A stretch of 64,000 bases of DNA from Lachnospiraceae bacterium AC2029. GTDB taxonomy: Bacteria; Bacillota; Clostridia; Lachnospirales; Lachnospiraceae. Below the pieces are notes generated by a model. That model was not told the origin of the DNA. It did not search any database and saw only the letters and a list, made by a program, of their open reading frames with translations. Of the stretch, positions 49,920-59,215 are shown in pieces. The DNA is taken from NCBI GenBank assembly GCA_000703065.1, contig JNLK01000001.1:1116001-1180000 (forward strand), read 5' to 3'. Numbering within the stretch: the stretch's first letter is position 1; each line of letters begins with the position of its first letter. Both the position numbers and the translations under genes were made by a program.

Positions 49920-51068
49920 CTATTTCATGTATGGCTCGTTCCATAACAGCAGCTCCGTTCCCACGCCCAGCTGGGTGGCCTTCTGATAGCAGTCATATCC
50001 CCAGGAGAGATCCTCCAGCGGCATTCCGCCGATGGAGCACATTACGATCTCTTCCTCCGAAGTCCTTCCTCCGGAGAGACCGTTTACCATGTCACAGATA
50101 TTGAGAACCCGATCTCTCGGCACCTTTCCCGTATCTACCAGATGAACGAAATGGATTCCCATGATACACCATTCTCTTTTATTCCCCAGTTCATCCACCG
50201 GCCCTCTCGCCTTAAAATTCGACAGATACTTTTCATACATGCCGTAGTTATCAACCACCATGGTGGTATTCAGGAAATCATCATAGTCTCTGTACAGAAA
50301 GCTTCCCATGGAGAAAACCGTTGATCCCGGTTTAAACCACGATACATGAAACTCCTCCATATCCTGCCTGGTTACGGACATTGCTTCCGATACAACATCG
50401 GAATCCCTGCATGCCTCCTCCAGACTGTCACACAGGATGATCTCTTTGACCTTCGGGTACTTCTCTTCGATAAATTCCTTTAACGCCAGCGCGGTCCTTG
50501 AGTTCTTCGAACTCCCCCGCAGCTTGATCACCTCAATGTCAGGAAGCACCTCCATATAACACATCAGAGCACATTTATTGATCACTCCCGGTCCGATGAG
50601 GGATAAGACCTTTGAATCCTTTCTGGCCAGATACTTCGCCGCCATGGCAGGCATGGCTCCGGTCCTCATAGCCGAAAGTAGATTGGCGCTCATGATCGCA
50701 ACCGGCTCTCCCGTATCCACATCCGACAGCGTGACCATAAGGATCGACCTGGGAAGCCCCTTCGCACTGTTATGGGCGTTGGAACCATAGTACTTCTGTC
50801 CGGCGATATGAAATCTTCCTCCCAGATATGCCGGCATGGCCATAAATCTCCTGTCAGGTCCGTCATCCAAAGGGAAGTCCGGAATGTCCGACTTCTGAGG
50901 AAAGTTCACCTGCAGTCCGTGCTCGTCCCCCTTGGGACCTCCGAGCAGGAAGTCCTTCTTACCGAACAGAGACAAGGTCTCCTCCATGGTACCGATACAC
51001 CTTCCGGCGTCCAGGACTCCTGCGCGGATCATATCCTCTTCATTTAGAAACAGAAATTTAGTACTCAT
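49920..51068 (-). CDS. Ornithine cyclodeaminase/mu-crystallin family protein, copy 1
   Basis: A 382-residue paralogue of the next gene, with the same layout: KFLFLNEEDMIRAGVLDAGR, YLGGRFHIAGQKYYGSN, SANLLSAMRTGAMPAMAAKY and VLSLIGPGVINKCALMCYM. The two diverge after the NAD-binding region (SEAMSVTRQDMEEFHVSWFK here), so substrates or subunit roles may differ, or they may form a hetero-oligomer (inference). GAGG lies seven bases before ATG. The gene starts 13 bp after the PotD-like gene, linking it to the transporter. Confidence 0.88.
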   Translation of the reverse strand: MSTKFLFLNEEDMIRAGVLDAGRCIGTMEETLSLFGKKDFLLGGPKGDEHGLQVNFPQKSDIPDFPLDDGPDRRFMAMPAYLGGRFHIAGQKYYGSNAHNSAKGLPRSILMVTLSDVDTGEPVAIMSANLLSAMRTGAMPAMAAKYLARKDSKVLSLIGPGVINKCALMCYMEVLPDIEVIKLRGSSKNSRTALALKEFIEEKYPKVKEIILCDSLEEACRDSDVVSEAMSVTRQDMEEFHVSWFKPGSTVFSMGSFLYRDYDDFLNTTMVVDNYGMYEKYLSNFKARGPVDELGNKREWCIMGIHFVHLVDTGKVPRDRVLNICDMVNGLSGGRTSEEEIVMCSIGGMPLEDLSWGYDCYQKATQLGVGTELLLWNEPYMK

Positions 51069-51081
51069 TCTTTTGCCTCAG

Positions 51082-52188
51082 TTATTTCTTCAGCTTCGTC
51101 CACATTTCGTTATAGCGTTCCAGAGTTGCATTATCCAGATTCTGTACATACTCACCTGCTGCGATCACATCTGCCGGCGGATTCTTGGCCGGGTTATCCG
51201 AATATTCGCTTCCCATCATCTTGACCGCTTCCGTATTCGGGCAGAGGTACGGGAATTCCTCCGATACCATTACCGCAGTTTCCGGCTTCAGCATATAGTT
51301 CATAAATGTCATCGCATTATCCTTGTTCCTGCTGCCCTTCAGGATCGCCCAGTTATCCATGAAGACATACGGTCCTTCCTTCGGATATACCACCTGGATA
51401 TCAGGGTTCTCTGCGTTGGACAGGGCGATCTCCGCACTCCAGATCATTCCCACATTACAGTCACCGGAGATCATTACGCTCTTCGGAGAATCCGAATCAT
51501 ATACGGAAATGTTCTCCTTCAGAGACAGAAGCTTTGCCTCGATCTCATCCAGCTTTGCAGGATCCGTTTCATTCATCGAATACCCAAGGCTTCTGGCAGT
51601 GATACCGATCACTGCACGGTAATCATCCAGAACCACCAGCTGACCTGCAAGAGACGGATCAAAAAGATCTGCGTAGCTTGTGATAGGCTTTGTGACCTTC
51701 TTCGTATTTACGGCGATTCCTGCAACACCGCCCTGATAGGGAACCGTGTACACATTTCCCGGATCGTAGGAAGGATTCAGATACGCTTCTCCGATATTGC
51801 TGAGATTTGTAAGCTTATCCTTGTCCAGGGGCTCCAGCATATCCTGTGCGATCATCAGCTGGATCATATAATCACTGGGCAGAACCATATCATAGGTTCC
51901 CTCCGATTCCGACTTTACCTTCGCCAGCATGTCCTCATTTGACGAGTACGTGGACACATTTACCTTGATCCCCGTTTCCTCTGTAAACTTCTCAAACACC
52001 GAATCCGGAACATACTCTGTCCAGACAAATACATTCAGTTCACCCGAGCCCTCGGAGCTGCTCTGCGTACTCCCGCTCGCAGGTTTCTCGTCCCCTGCCG
52101 GAGTTGTCCCTTCCGAGCTGCTGCCACCGCAGCCCGCCAGTGATGCCACCAGCATCAAACCTGATAATAGTACCGCTAATTTCTTTCT
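51082..52188 (-). CDS. potD: Polyamine-type ABC transporter substrate-binding lipoprotein (PotD-like)
   Basis: A 368-residue exported lipoprotein. The signal peptide ends LASLAGCGGSSSEG with the lipobox Cys, followed by a Ser/Gly linker. Binding-protein motifs: LNVFVWTEYVPDSVFEKFTE, YDMVLPSDYMIQLMIAQDML, VPYQGGVAGIAVNTKKV and WAILKGSRNKDNAMTFMNYM. Family members bind spermidine, putrescine or related cations. Given the neighbours, the ligand may instead be an opine-like or N-substituted basic amino acid (inference). The ATG at 52188 has AAGGAGG eight bases upstream and excludes an 18-codon upstream extension. Confidence 0.92.
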   Translation of the reverse strand, partial: RKKLAVLLSGLMLVASLAGCGGSSSEGTTPAGDEKPASGSTQSSSEGSGELNVFVWTEYVPDSVFEKFTEETGIKVNVSTYSSNEDMLAKVKSESEGTYDMVLPSDYMIQLMIAQDMLEPLDKDKLTNLSNIGEAYLNPSYDPGNVYTVPYQGGVAGIAVNTKKVTKPITSYADLFDPSLAGQLVVLDDYRAVIGITARSLGYSMNETDPAKLDEIEAKLLSLKENISVYDSDSPKSVMISGDCNVGMIWSAEIALSNAENPDIQVVYPKEGPYVFMDNWAILKGSRNKDNAMTFMNYMLKPETAVMVSEEFPYLCPNTEAVKMMGSEYSDNPAKNPPADVIAAGEYVQNLDNATLERYNEMWTKLKK

Positions 52189-52296
52189 CATATCCTTGTC
52201 CTCCTTGAATCTGTACTTGGCGCTCCGGGGCGCCTGTTCCATCCTTTGCGCTTACGCGCTATATTCCATACTTCACGCTTATGCGCTCCGCAGATA

Positions 52297-53097
52297 TCAT
52301 TGTTTACGTTTTGACAGGATACCGCTCTGGGGGATCACCGCCAGAAGGATCGTTCCTATCAGGATCAGCGCCGATAAGGCGTTTACATCCGGTGCCACAC
52401 CGCTCTTGATACTCTCCATTACCCTCAGCGGATAGGTCTTTGTCTGTCCGTTTACAAAATAACTGATGATGACATCATCGATGGACAGTGTGAAGGATAA
52501 CAGCGCTCCGCCTGTGATCCCGGGCCATAGTACGGGGAGCGTGACTTCAAAGAAGGTCCGGATCCGGTTTGCTCCCAGATCCATGCTGGCCTCTTCGATT
52601 GAGGAATCGTACCCCGAAAGTCTGGCCCTTACATTGAATACAACAAAAGGAACGCAGAAGCTTACATGTGCCAGGATCAGGGTAAGCATGCCCCTCGGTA
52701 CATTGACCGCCGAGAAGATCGTCAGAAGAGAGATACCCAGTACGATCTCGGGGATGACTACCGGAATATACAGCAGACCGTCGATGATCCCTTTTCCCCT
52801 GAACTTATATCGGTACATTCCGACCGCCCCCAGAGTTCCGATGGCCGTCGCCAGAACCGTGCTGACGACTGCGATGATCAGCGTATTTCCAAAAGAGGTC
52901 AGCAGCGCGTTATTTTCAAAAAGCTTCACATACCAGTTAAATGTAAATCCCTTCCAGCTGAGATACGGTTTCGAGGTGGTGGCGTTAAATGAATTTGCGA
53001 TCACCACCGAAATCGGAAGGAAGAGAAACAGATATACAGCAAAGCAGAATATCCTGGAGAAAACGGCTTTCAGTTTTGTTTTGCTCTTTCTGTTCAT
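52297..53097 (-). CDS. potC: ABC transporter permease PotC-like
   Basis: A 266-residue inner-membrane permease with about six helices. The EAA loop is visible as SIEEASMDLGANRIRTFFEV, then VTLPVLWPGITGGALLSF. It starts three bases after the PotB-like gene. With PotB, PotA and PotD homologues it forms a complete importer of the polyamine type. The ATG is preceded by a weak site within the end of the PotB gene. Confidence 0.93.
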   Translation of the reverse strand: MNRKSKTKLKAVFSRIFCFAVYLFLFLPISVVIANSFNATTSKPYLSWKGFTFNWYVKLFENNALLTSFGNTLIIAVVSTVLATAIGTLGAVGMYRYKFRGKGIIDGLLYIPVVIPEIVLGISLLTIFSAVNVPRGMLTLILAHVSFCVPFVVFNVRARLSGYDSSIEEASMDLGANRIRTFFEVTLPVLWPGITGGALLSFTLSIDDVIISYFVNGQTKTYPLRVMESIKSGVAPDVNALSALILIGTILLAVIPQSGILSKRKQ

Positions 53098-53100
53098 AGG

Positions 53101-53976
53101 CTATACTCCCAATGAATCCATGTCCCCGCCCAGCTTCTGATAGCCCTTGACTAAAAGAAGCGTGATTATGATCAGGACGATGGACAGTGCAGCTCCCAGC
53201 GGCCAGTTATTTCCGCTCTTAAACTGTCGTTCGATCAGGTTACCGATCACGTCCGAATTGCCGCCGCCCAGAATGTTTGATACAAAGAAGTATCCAAGAC
53301 ACGGAATGAATACCATGATACATCCGGAGAAGATCCCGCTTGCCGTAAGCGGTAACACGACCTCCCAGAAGGTCCGAAACGGTTTTGCCCCCAGATCGGA
53401 GGATGCTTCAAGCAGTGAACCGTCCAGCTTTTCGATCACCGTATAGAGCGGCAGGATCATAAACGGGATCAGACAGTAAACCATACCCAGGATGGTAGTT
53501 CCCGTATTGTACAGGAAGTCCGCCGGCTCCGAAATGATACCCAGTGAGATCAGCAGCTTATTCAGCCATCCGGAAGATCCCAGGAATGTTCTCCATCCAT
53601 AGATCCTGATCAGTGAATTCGTCCAGAACGGAATGATGATCAGCATATAGAGGATCTTCTTTGTTCTTTTGCTTTTCGCTCTTGCAATGATGTAGGCGAA
53701 AGGATATCCGATCAGCAGCGAGAGCACCGTTGTGACAAATGCTATGAGCAGTGACTGTCCGTAGATCGTCAGATAGTCCGGGCTGAGCAGTTTGCTGTAA
53801 TTATCCAGACTGAAGGAAAATTCGATATTGTAATACTGATCAGTCTTACAGAAGCTCATAACCGCCACGTAGATCAGCGGGATCGCAACCAGCAGGATCA
53901 GCATTGTTGCCACGGGTCCCACCGTCACCAGGGCAGGTATCGTATTCGATTTTAATCTGTGTTTACTCTTTGCCAT
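53101..53976 (-). CDS. potB: ABC transporter permease PotB-like
   Basis: A 291-residue permease with six helices (LVTVGPVATMLILLVAIPLI at the start). The EAA loop is LLEASSDLGAKPFRTFWEVV, then LPLTASGIFSG. The ATG at 53976 is preferred: GAGG lies nine bases upstream. It is 17 bp downstream of the ATPase gene. Confidence 0.93.
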   Translation of the reverse strand: MAKSKHRLKSNTIPALVTVGPVATMLILLVAIPLIYVAVMSFCKTDQYYNIEFSFSLDNYSKLLSPDYLTIYGQSLLIAFVTTVLSLLIGYPFAYIIARAKSKRTKKILYMLIIIPFWTNSLIRIYGWRTFLGSSGWLNKLLISLGIISEPADFLYNTGTTILGMVYCLIPFMILPLYTVIEKLDGSLLEASSDLGAKPFRTFWEVVLPLTASGIFSGCIMVFIPCLGYFFVSNILGGGNSDVIGNLIERQFKSGNNWPLGAALSIVLIIITLLLVKGYQKLGGDMDSLGV

Positions 53977-53993
53977 AGAAACATTCCTCATGC

Positions 53994-55100
53994 TTATGCA
54001 AACTGAATACGATCAATTGACTGGAATACGGTATGATTCATACTGTGGATCAGAACCGCATCCTCTAAATTCCAATAGGGATAGATCACCTCACCGATCA
54101 CCGGAAGCTCCTCTCCTGAAAGTCTCTCCACCTTCAGTTCATTTCCGTTCGGAAGCTCTATGATGCACTTCAGAACAGAGCCCACATAGATGATCTCCTT
54201 CACTGTTGCGGAAATTCCGAACTCGGGGATCGGCGTCTTCGAAAACTTCATCTTCTCGGGTCTCACCGAAACTGTGATATACTCGCCCGGGGTAAAGCCC
54301 TTTCCCATTCCGGTGATATATCCGTTCTCAATAAAGGTTGTCACCACATCATTTTCAATACTGGATATGATCCCATCAAATGTATTCGTTTCTCCTATGA
54401 AGGTTGCAACAAATCTGGTCTTGGGAGTCTCGTAGATCTCCGTCGGCGTACCAAGCTGGTCCAGGATCCCGTCATGCATGATGGCGATCCGGTCACTCAT
54501 GGTCAGTGCTTCCTCCTGATCATGTGTAACGTAGATAAATGTGATGTTCAGCTTACGCTGCAACCGTTTCAGTTCCAGCTGCATCTGCTTTCTCAGCTTC
54601 AGATCCAGGGCTCCCAGGGGTTCATCCAGAAGAAGGACCTTCGGGCGGTTGATCAGGGCTCTTGCAATGGCTACTCTCTGTTTCTGTCCGCCTGACAGCT
54701 GACTGGGATATCTTTTCTCAAAGCCCTCCAACTGTACCAGCTCCATCATTCTCGTTACCCGCTCCTTGATCTCGGTCTTCGGAACCTTCTTCATCCGTAA
54801 ACCGTAAGCGATGTTGTTGTAGATCGTCATATGCGGAAATAACGCATAGCTCTGAAACACTGTATTTACATTTCTCTCGAAGGGCTCTTTATCCTCTATG
54901 GATTCTCCCTCCACCGTGATGCTGCCCGAGGTAGGCTCCTCAAAACCGGCGATCATCCGAAGTGTTGTGGTTTTCCCACAGCCTGAGGATCCGAGAAGTG
55001 TCAGGAACTCACCTTCCCTTACCTCCAGGTCCAGATCCTTTACAACATGGTTCGTACCGTATATTTTGTTCACGCCCTTGATCTCAACTATATTTCCCAT
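53994..55100 (-). CDS. potA: ABC transporter ATP-binding protein PotA-like
   Basis: A 368-residue ATPase with Walker A LLGSSGCGKTTTLRMIAGFE, Q-loop VFQSYALFPHMTIYNNIAYG, signature YPSQLSGGQKQRVAIARAL, Walker B VLLLDEPLGALDLKLR and the switch VTHDQEEALTMSDRIAIM. A C-terminal TOBE regulatory region (ITVSVRPEKMKFS) is present. It energises uptake by the PotBCD-like proteins. GGAGG lies before ATG. Two hairpins in the 163 bp upstream may limit read-through from the AraC gene. Confidence 0.95.
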   Translation of the reverse strand: MGNIVEIKGVNKIYGTNHVVKDLDLEVREGEFLTLLGSSGCGKTTTLRMIAGFEEPTSGSITVEGESIEDKEPFERNVNTVFQSYALFPHMTIYNNIAYGLRMKKVPKTEIKERVTRMMELVQLEGFEKRYPSQLSGGQKQRVAIARALINRPKVLLLDEPLGALDLKLRKQMQLELKRLQRKLNITFIYVTHDQEEALTMSDRIAIMHDGILDQLGTPTEIYETPKTRFVATFIGETNTFDGIISSIENDVVTTFIENGYITGMGKGFTPGEYITVSVRPEKMKFSKTPIPEFGISATVKEIIYVGSVLKCIIELPNGNELKVERLSGEELPVIGEVIYPYWNLEDAVLIHSMNHTVFQSIDRIQFA

Positions 55101-55136
55101 GCCGACGCCTCCGTTTACTGTTTATCTGAAATTGGA

Positions 55137-55169
55137 AAAGGGCTGTCTCAGATCTGAAACAGCCCCTTT
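55137..55169 (-). terminator. Hairpin with T-run upstream of potA (terminator or attenuator)
   Basis: On the minus strand, GGGGCTGT and ACAGCCC form a stem around TTCAGATCTGAG, followed by TTTTCC, ending about 37 bases before the potA start. It could terminate the upstream transcript or act as an attenuator for the transporter genes. Confidence 0.55.
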
Positions 55170-55196
55170 GCCATATTACACTTATTGAATAAATAG

Positions 55197-55226
55197 AAAA
55201 GCGTCCGGTGATCTCTCGCCAGACGC
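55197..55226 (-). terminator. Terminator of the AraC gene
   Basis: On the minus strand, GCGTCTGG and CCGGACGC pair around a ten-base loop and are followed by TTTTC, about 38 bases after the AraC stop codon. Together with the hairpin at 55137-55169 it separates the dehydrogenase/AraC genes from the transporter genes. Confidence 0.65.
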
Positions 55227-55263
55227 CCTTGCCTTTTCTAAAAACTGAACACAGATTACCACT

Positions 55264-56148
55264 TTAGGGAAAGAATCTATTGTAAAAATCGGAACTGTTC
55301 GTCCGACTTCTGTATTTCCCGTCACTCACCATGTCCAGGTACCTCTTCGGTGTAATTCCCGCGTACTTCTTGAAATCCCTGATAAACTGCGGCTGATCGT
55401 AGTATCCCAAAAAGGTTGCGATATCCGCCATCTTCGTTGGCAGATTGTCATCCATTTTTCCGTAGGACCAGGCGAGGGATCCATAGTTCAGAAACTCGAC
55501 CGCATGCTGAAACTGAAGGATCTTGCAGAAGACCTTTGGCGAAAAACCCATTTCCGCCATGAAGACCCTGTTGATATAACGCGTCGAATAGCCGGTGATC
55601 TCTTCGAGGGATGCGATCTCGATCAGACCGTTTCTTCTGTATATGGTTTCCTTCACGACCTCCAGCAGTTCTCTCTTCCCAAAGGGCTCTTCCTTCTCAT
55701 CCTCGAGCGCGGTAAATTCCTTCAGAAATACGCCTACTCTCTCATAGAATGACTTTGTTTCCTGCATCTTCCGTATCATTCTTCCGGAAAAGGTTTCCGA
55801 GTCAAGCACCCTGATCCTGTCAACCAGTTCGACCATGGAATACTTCAGAAACGACGGATGAAATCCGGGGAACAGTCTTACCCCGAACATCTCCAGATCT
55901 TCCGTTTCCGTTTTTTCGGTATACTGCAGAAATGTACCGACGGCAACCGCACGCATGTATCCATCGCTTTTTGAATAAAGAAATGTAATATCTATGCAGC
56001 CTGTCGGAACGATCCGCACGGTGGTTCCCCCGCGGATACTGCACTGAAAGAAATGGGAGATCCCCTGCTTCAGGTACACCTCCTGCATGAAGTTCTCACC
56101 ATCCAGGACCATATAAGGTTGTGTGGGTCTGATTCTTTCATCTCTCAT
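55264..56148 (-). CDS. AraC-family regulator of the catabolic locus
   Basis: A 294-residue regulator. The N-terminal sensor resembles the DUF6597 type, with VRIVPTGCIDITFLYSKSDG and a CSIRGGTT segment. The C-terminus has an AraC HTH: IASLEEITGYSTRYINRVFM and DIATFLGYYDQPQFIRDFKK, ending GITPKRYLDM. Its ATG overlaps the stop of the DAO-type oxidase gene (TAATG), so it is translated with the dehydrogenase genes and likely responds to their substrate (inference). Confidence 0.9.
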   Translation of the reverse strand: MRDERIRPTQPYMVLDGENFMQEVYLKQGISHFFQCSIRGGTTVRIVPTGCIDITFLYSKSDGYMRAVAVGTFLQYTEKTETEDLEMFGVRLFPGFHPSFLKYSMVELVDRIRVLDSETFSGRMIRKMQETKSFYERVGVFLKEFTALEDEKEEPFGKRELLEVVKETIYRRNGLIEIASLEEITGYSTRYINRVFMAEMGFSPKVFCKILQFQHAVEFLNYGSLAWSYGKMDDNLPTKMADIATFLGYYDQPQFIRDFKKYAGITPKRYLDMVSDGKYRSRTNSSDFYNRFFP

Positions 56149-57278
56149 TAGATCTTCGCCTTAAATCTGTTATAGTGCAGAGCAGACAGATCGATATCCG
56201 TCTTCCCCGTAACGATCAGTTTCGCGATCTGTTCCGTACAGCCCGGAGCGATCCCAAAACCATGGCCTGTAAATCCGCACTCCAGGATGAGACCCGGAGC
56301 CTCCTCAACCGTTCCGAGAACCGGAATCCCGTCATAGCATGCATCCATCCATCCTGCCCATGTCCGCACGATCTTGGCATCCGCCAGTGACGGAAAGTAT
56401 TTCATGATGCCCCTGCAGATACAGGGTGCGGTCTTTGCATTGTTCACCGGTGTTCCGTTATCCTTGTTATAGCGCTCCATACCGGAGGAACCGCCGAATA
56501 CAAAGGAACCGTGTTTCGTCTGATGACCGTAGAAGTCTGCCTCCGCGGTTCCCAGCATCTGATCAAACATGCGGGGCTGCGCTTCCGTGACCAGGCATTC
56601 CAGAAGACTCTTCTGCAGCGGCACATCAACGCCTATGGTTCCCAGGATCACTCTTGATTCCAGTCCGGCTGCGATGACTACCGTCTCGCCTTCATACTCA
56701 TCTCCCGCCGCCGTGATCACCTTGCGTACTTTTCCTTTTACCGTCATAAGCTTTACTACCCTTTCACCGGTAATAAACCTTACCCCGAGCCTTCTGGCCA
56801 TTTTGTAATATCCGAGTGTTGTTGTCAGGGGATTGGCATGTCCGTCTGTCGGACACCAACTGGCACAGATCACCTCTTCCGAAAGATACGGATTGATCTC
56901 TCTTACCTCTTCCCCGTCGATCACCTTCACATCAAGACCGCAGGCCACCGCTCTGTCTGTAAGGCCCTGCAGTATCTCTCTGTGCTTCTCCGTTTTCCCG
57001 AGTCTCAGATTTCCGTCCTGATGATATTCGCAGTCTACCTCCAGTTCTTCGGACAATGTGGGCCAGAGCTTCTGAATCCCGTACATCACCAGCGGAAGCT
57101 CCCGCGGATCCCGTCCCGACTGTCTGACACCGCCTCCGTTTCTTGAGGAGCCTCCGTTTCCGATATGGTCGGAGCCTTCCAGAACTATGACCGAGCTCCC
57201 CAGCTTCCTCAGATAATACGCCGTGGCACATCCGATGATCCCGCCACCGATGATTACTACATCTGCTGTATTACTCAT
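56148..57278 (-). CDS. FAD-dependent amino-acid oxidase/dehydrogenase subunit (DadA/SoxB/OoxB-like)
   Basis: A 376-residue DAO-family flavoprotein. The dinucleotide motif is VVIIGGGIIGCATAYYLRKL. Further family segments are GGSSRNGGGVRQSGRDPREL, WCPTDGHANPLTTTLGYYKM and a C-terminal LILECGFTGHGFGIAPGCTE. With the BFD-like, FAD/Fe-S and 2Fe-2S proteins encoded next to it, it should form a multisubunit dehydrogenase like hydroxyproline, sarcosine or opine oxidases. The ATG at 57278 has GGAGG nine bases upstream and overlaps the BFD gene's stop. Substrate specificity cannot be read from the sequence. Confidence 0.9.
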   Translation of the reverse strand: MSNTADVVIIGGGIIGCATAYYLRKLGSSVIVLEGSDHIGNGGSSRNGGGVRQSGRDPRELPLVMYGIQKLWPTLSEELEVDCEYHQDGNLRLGKTEKHREILQGLTDRAVACGLDVKVIDGEEVREINPYLSEEVICASWCPTDGHANPLTTTLGYYKMARRLGVRFITGERVVKLMTVKGKVRKVITAAGDEYEGETVVIAAGLESRVILGTIGVDVPLQKSLLECLVTEAQPRMFDQMLGTAEADFYGHQTKHGSFVFGGSSGMERYNKDNGTPVNNAKTAPCICRGIMKYFPSLADAKIVRTWAGWMDACYDGIPVLGTVEEAPGLILECGFTGHGFGIAPGCTEQIAKLIVTGKTDIDLSALHYNRFKAKI

Positions 57279-57603
57279 CCGGATCCACCTCCTCATTTGC
57301 AAATATCCGCATCTCGACAGGTCTCATGGGCGCCCTGGAGGTCGCCGGCTCCAATTCGGCCGGAGATACTCCCAGTTCTCTTGCCACGATTCCCTTTACC
57401 AGTCTGGAACAGGTCTGTCCCTGGCAGAGTCCCATACCTGTACGAAGGTATCTTCGAATCTCCGTAAGCGTCCACATTCCGTCATGCACAGCCTTCCTGA
57501 TCTCCCCCTTGGTAATCTCCTCACATCTGCACACGAGCATGTCATCATCCGGAGCAGGGATGAAATCACCGATATCTCTGTTTCTGTCATTCACTGAATT
57601 CAT
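57271..57603 (-). CDS. BFD-like [2Fe-2S]-binding subunit
   Basis: A 110-residue protein with the four-Cys BFD motif: MLVCRCEEITKGEIRKAV, then GMGLCQGQTCSRLVKGIVAR. BFD-like domains carry a 2Fe-2S cluster and usually sit at the C-terminus of HcnB/OoxA-type subunits; here the domain is a separate gene between the two flavoprotein genes. It starts 14 bp after the larger FAD protein and overlaps the DAO-type gene by 8 bp. Confidence 0.88.
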   Translation of the reverse strand: MNSVNDRNRDIGDFIPAPDDDMLVCRCEEITKGEIRKAVHDGMWTLTEIRRYLRTGMGLCQGQTCSRLVKGIVARELGVSPAELEPATSRAPMRPVEMRIFANEEVDPDE

Positions 57604-57617
57604 ACTGCACCTCCGAT

Positions 57618-59201
57618 TTACGTCTCACTCGCCTTAAAGAAGCGGGCCCGCATCACATATTCCGCCGGAACCTTCATGGTAAGAAGGTGTGTCCTGTCGA
57701 AAGCCTTCGCGCTCTTCACATCGATGACCTCCGCCTCGCAAACCTTCTTCCCGTCTCTTCCCAGGGCGATCCCTGCAGTCCCGGGAGCCGGCAGAGGAAG
57801 AAATTCATAGGGGAGCGTGATGGACGCAAATCCCGGTTCATACTCCTCATTTACGAGGAAGATTGCCTGACCGGAGCAGCTTGCCACGCACATTCCGCAT
57901 CCGATACACTCCGCATCTTCGTTCAGTCTCGGAAGGGCCGTGATCTTATCTCCGATCGTGATACACTTCTTCGGACAGGAATCCTGACATGGATTACAGG
58001 GTATATTCTGCGTACATTCGATCACCGGATGAATTCCCTTTCTTCTGGTCACTCCCGGGAATCTTTCAATCTCATCATCCGACACAAATCCGTATTTCAG
58101 AAGATTTTCCGAGATCTCAATTCCCTCATCCGTCTTTTCGATCTTCTTGCCTCGATTTCCCGGAGCAAACATTCCCTGCCTGAGTCCGTCCAGAGCCTCA
58201 TCCTGCTTCGTAAGCTCCTCATTCATTTCATCTTCGTCGATATAGCCCAAAAATGCAGCTGCTGCAATTCCGGCCTTTCGTCCTTCGATCATGGCCGAGG
58301 AAGCCTCCTCGATACCGGACACATCCCCTGCCACGAAAATGCCTGGCAGCGACGTTCTCCCATCCTTATCACAGACCGGTACCTGTCCTCCGCGTTTGGG
58401 ATTATCCTCCATAACCGCACCGGCCATCTTGAGCAGCTGGGACATCGGGGAAAGGCCGACCGCAAGACAGATCGTATCCACATCAAAGTGTTTCTCCGTT
58501 CCTTCGATAAACCGGAAATGATCATCCACCTCCGCAATGGTCACGCCCTCGACCTTCTCTTCTCCCTCCGCTTTCACAATGGTATGGGACAGATAGAACG
58601 GTACGCCCGTCCTGGCGACCTTCGCTGCGTGGACACCGTAGCCTCCTACCTTGGGAGCCGCATCAACGATCGCAGCAACTTCACAGCCGCACTGCATCAG
58701 CTGGAAGGAAACAACCAGCCCCACATTTCCGGAACCAAGCATCAGGATCCTGCTTCCGGGCTTCACTCCGTGCAGATTCATCATGGTCTGGGCCGCTCCC
58801 GCACCGATCACTCCGGGAAGGGTCCATCCGGGGAAAGTAACCATATTCTCGGCCGCACCGGTTGCTATGATCACCGCATCTCCTTTTACGTGGGCTATGG
58901 CATCACCGGTCTTTATCACTACCTCCTTGTCCTGATAAAGTCCCATGACCGTGGAATTCAGAGCAACCACCACTCCGCAGGCACCCGCTTCCTCCAGCAG
59001 CTGCGTCCCGATATTAAATCCGCGGATCTTCGCCTTATGCTCTCTGGATCCGAAGAATTTATGAATCTGCTTGAACAGCTGTCCTCCCGGCTTCTCATTT
59101 TCATCGAACACGATCACATGCAGACCGCGTTTTGCCGCCTCGATCGCTGCGGAAAGACCCGCGGGACCCGCGCCGACTACTATAAGATCATATTTCTTCA
59201 T
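57618..59201 (-). CDS. FAD/NAD(P)-dependent oxidoreductase with ferredoxin domain (HcnB/OoxA-like)
   Basis: A 527-residue flavoprotein. The FAD site is VGAGPAGLSAAIEAAKRG with DENEKPGGQLF. A second dinucleotide site (RILMLGSGNVGLVVSFQL) and SLPGIFVAGDVSGIEEAS follow. The C-terminal part has Cys clusters CNPCQDSCPKKC and CIGCGMCVASCSG, typical of 4Fe-4S binding and more than plain HcnB carries. It is the electron-transfer subunit of the amino-acid dehydrogenase. It starts 14 bp after the 2Fe-2S gene. Confidence 0.9.
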   Translation of the reverse strand: MKKYDLIVVGAGPAGLSAAIEAAKRGLHVIVFDENEKPGGQLFKQIHKFFGSREHKAKIRGFNIGTQLLEEAGACGVVVALNSTVMGLYQDKEVVIKTGDAIAHVKGDAVIIATGAAENMVTFPGWTLPGVIGAGAAQTMMNLHGVKPGSRILMLGSGNVGLVVSFQLMQCGCEVAAIVDAAPKVGGYGVHAAKVARTGVPFYLSHTIVKAEGEEKVEGVTIAEVDDHFRFIEGTEKHFDVDTICLAVGLSPMSQLLKMAGAVMEDNPKRGGQVPVCDKDGRTSLPGIFVAGDVSGIEEASSAMIEGRKAGIAAAAFLGYIDEDEMNEELTKQDEALDGLRQGMFAPGNRGKKIEKTDEGIEISENLLKYGFVSDDEIERFPGVTRRKGIHPVIECTQNIPCNPCQDSCPKKCITIGDKITALPRLNEDAECIGCGMCVASCSGQAIFLVNEEYEPGFASITLPYEFLPLPAPGTAGIALGRDGKKVCEAEVIDVKSAKAFDRTHLLTMKVPAEYVMRARFFKASET

Positions 59202-59215
59202 GTCAACACTCCTCC

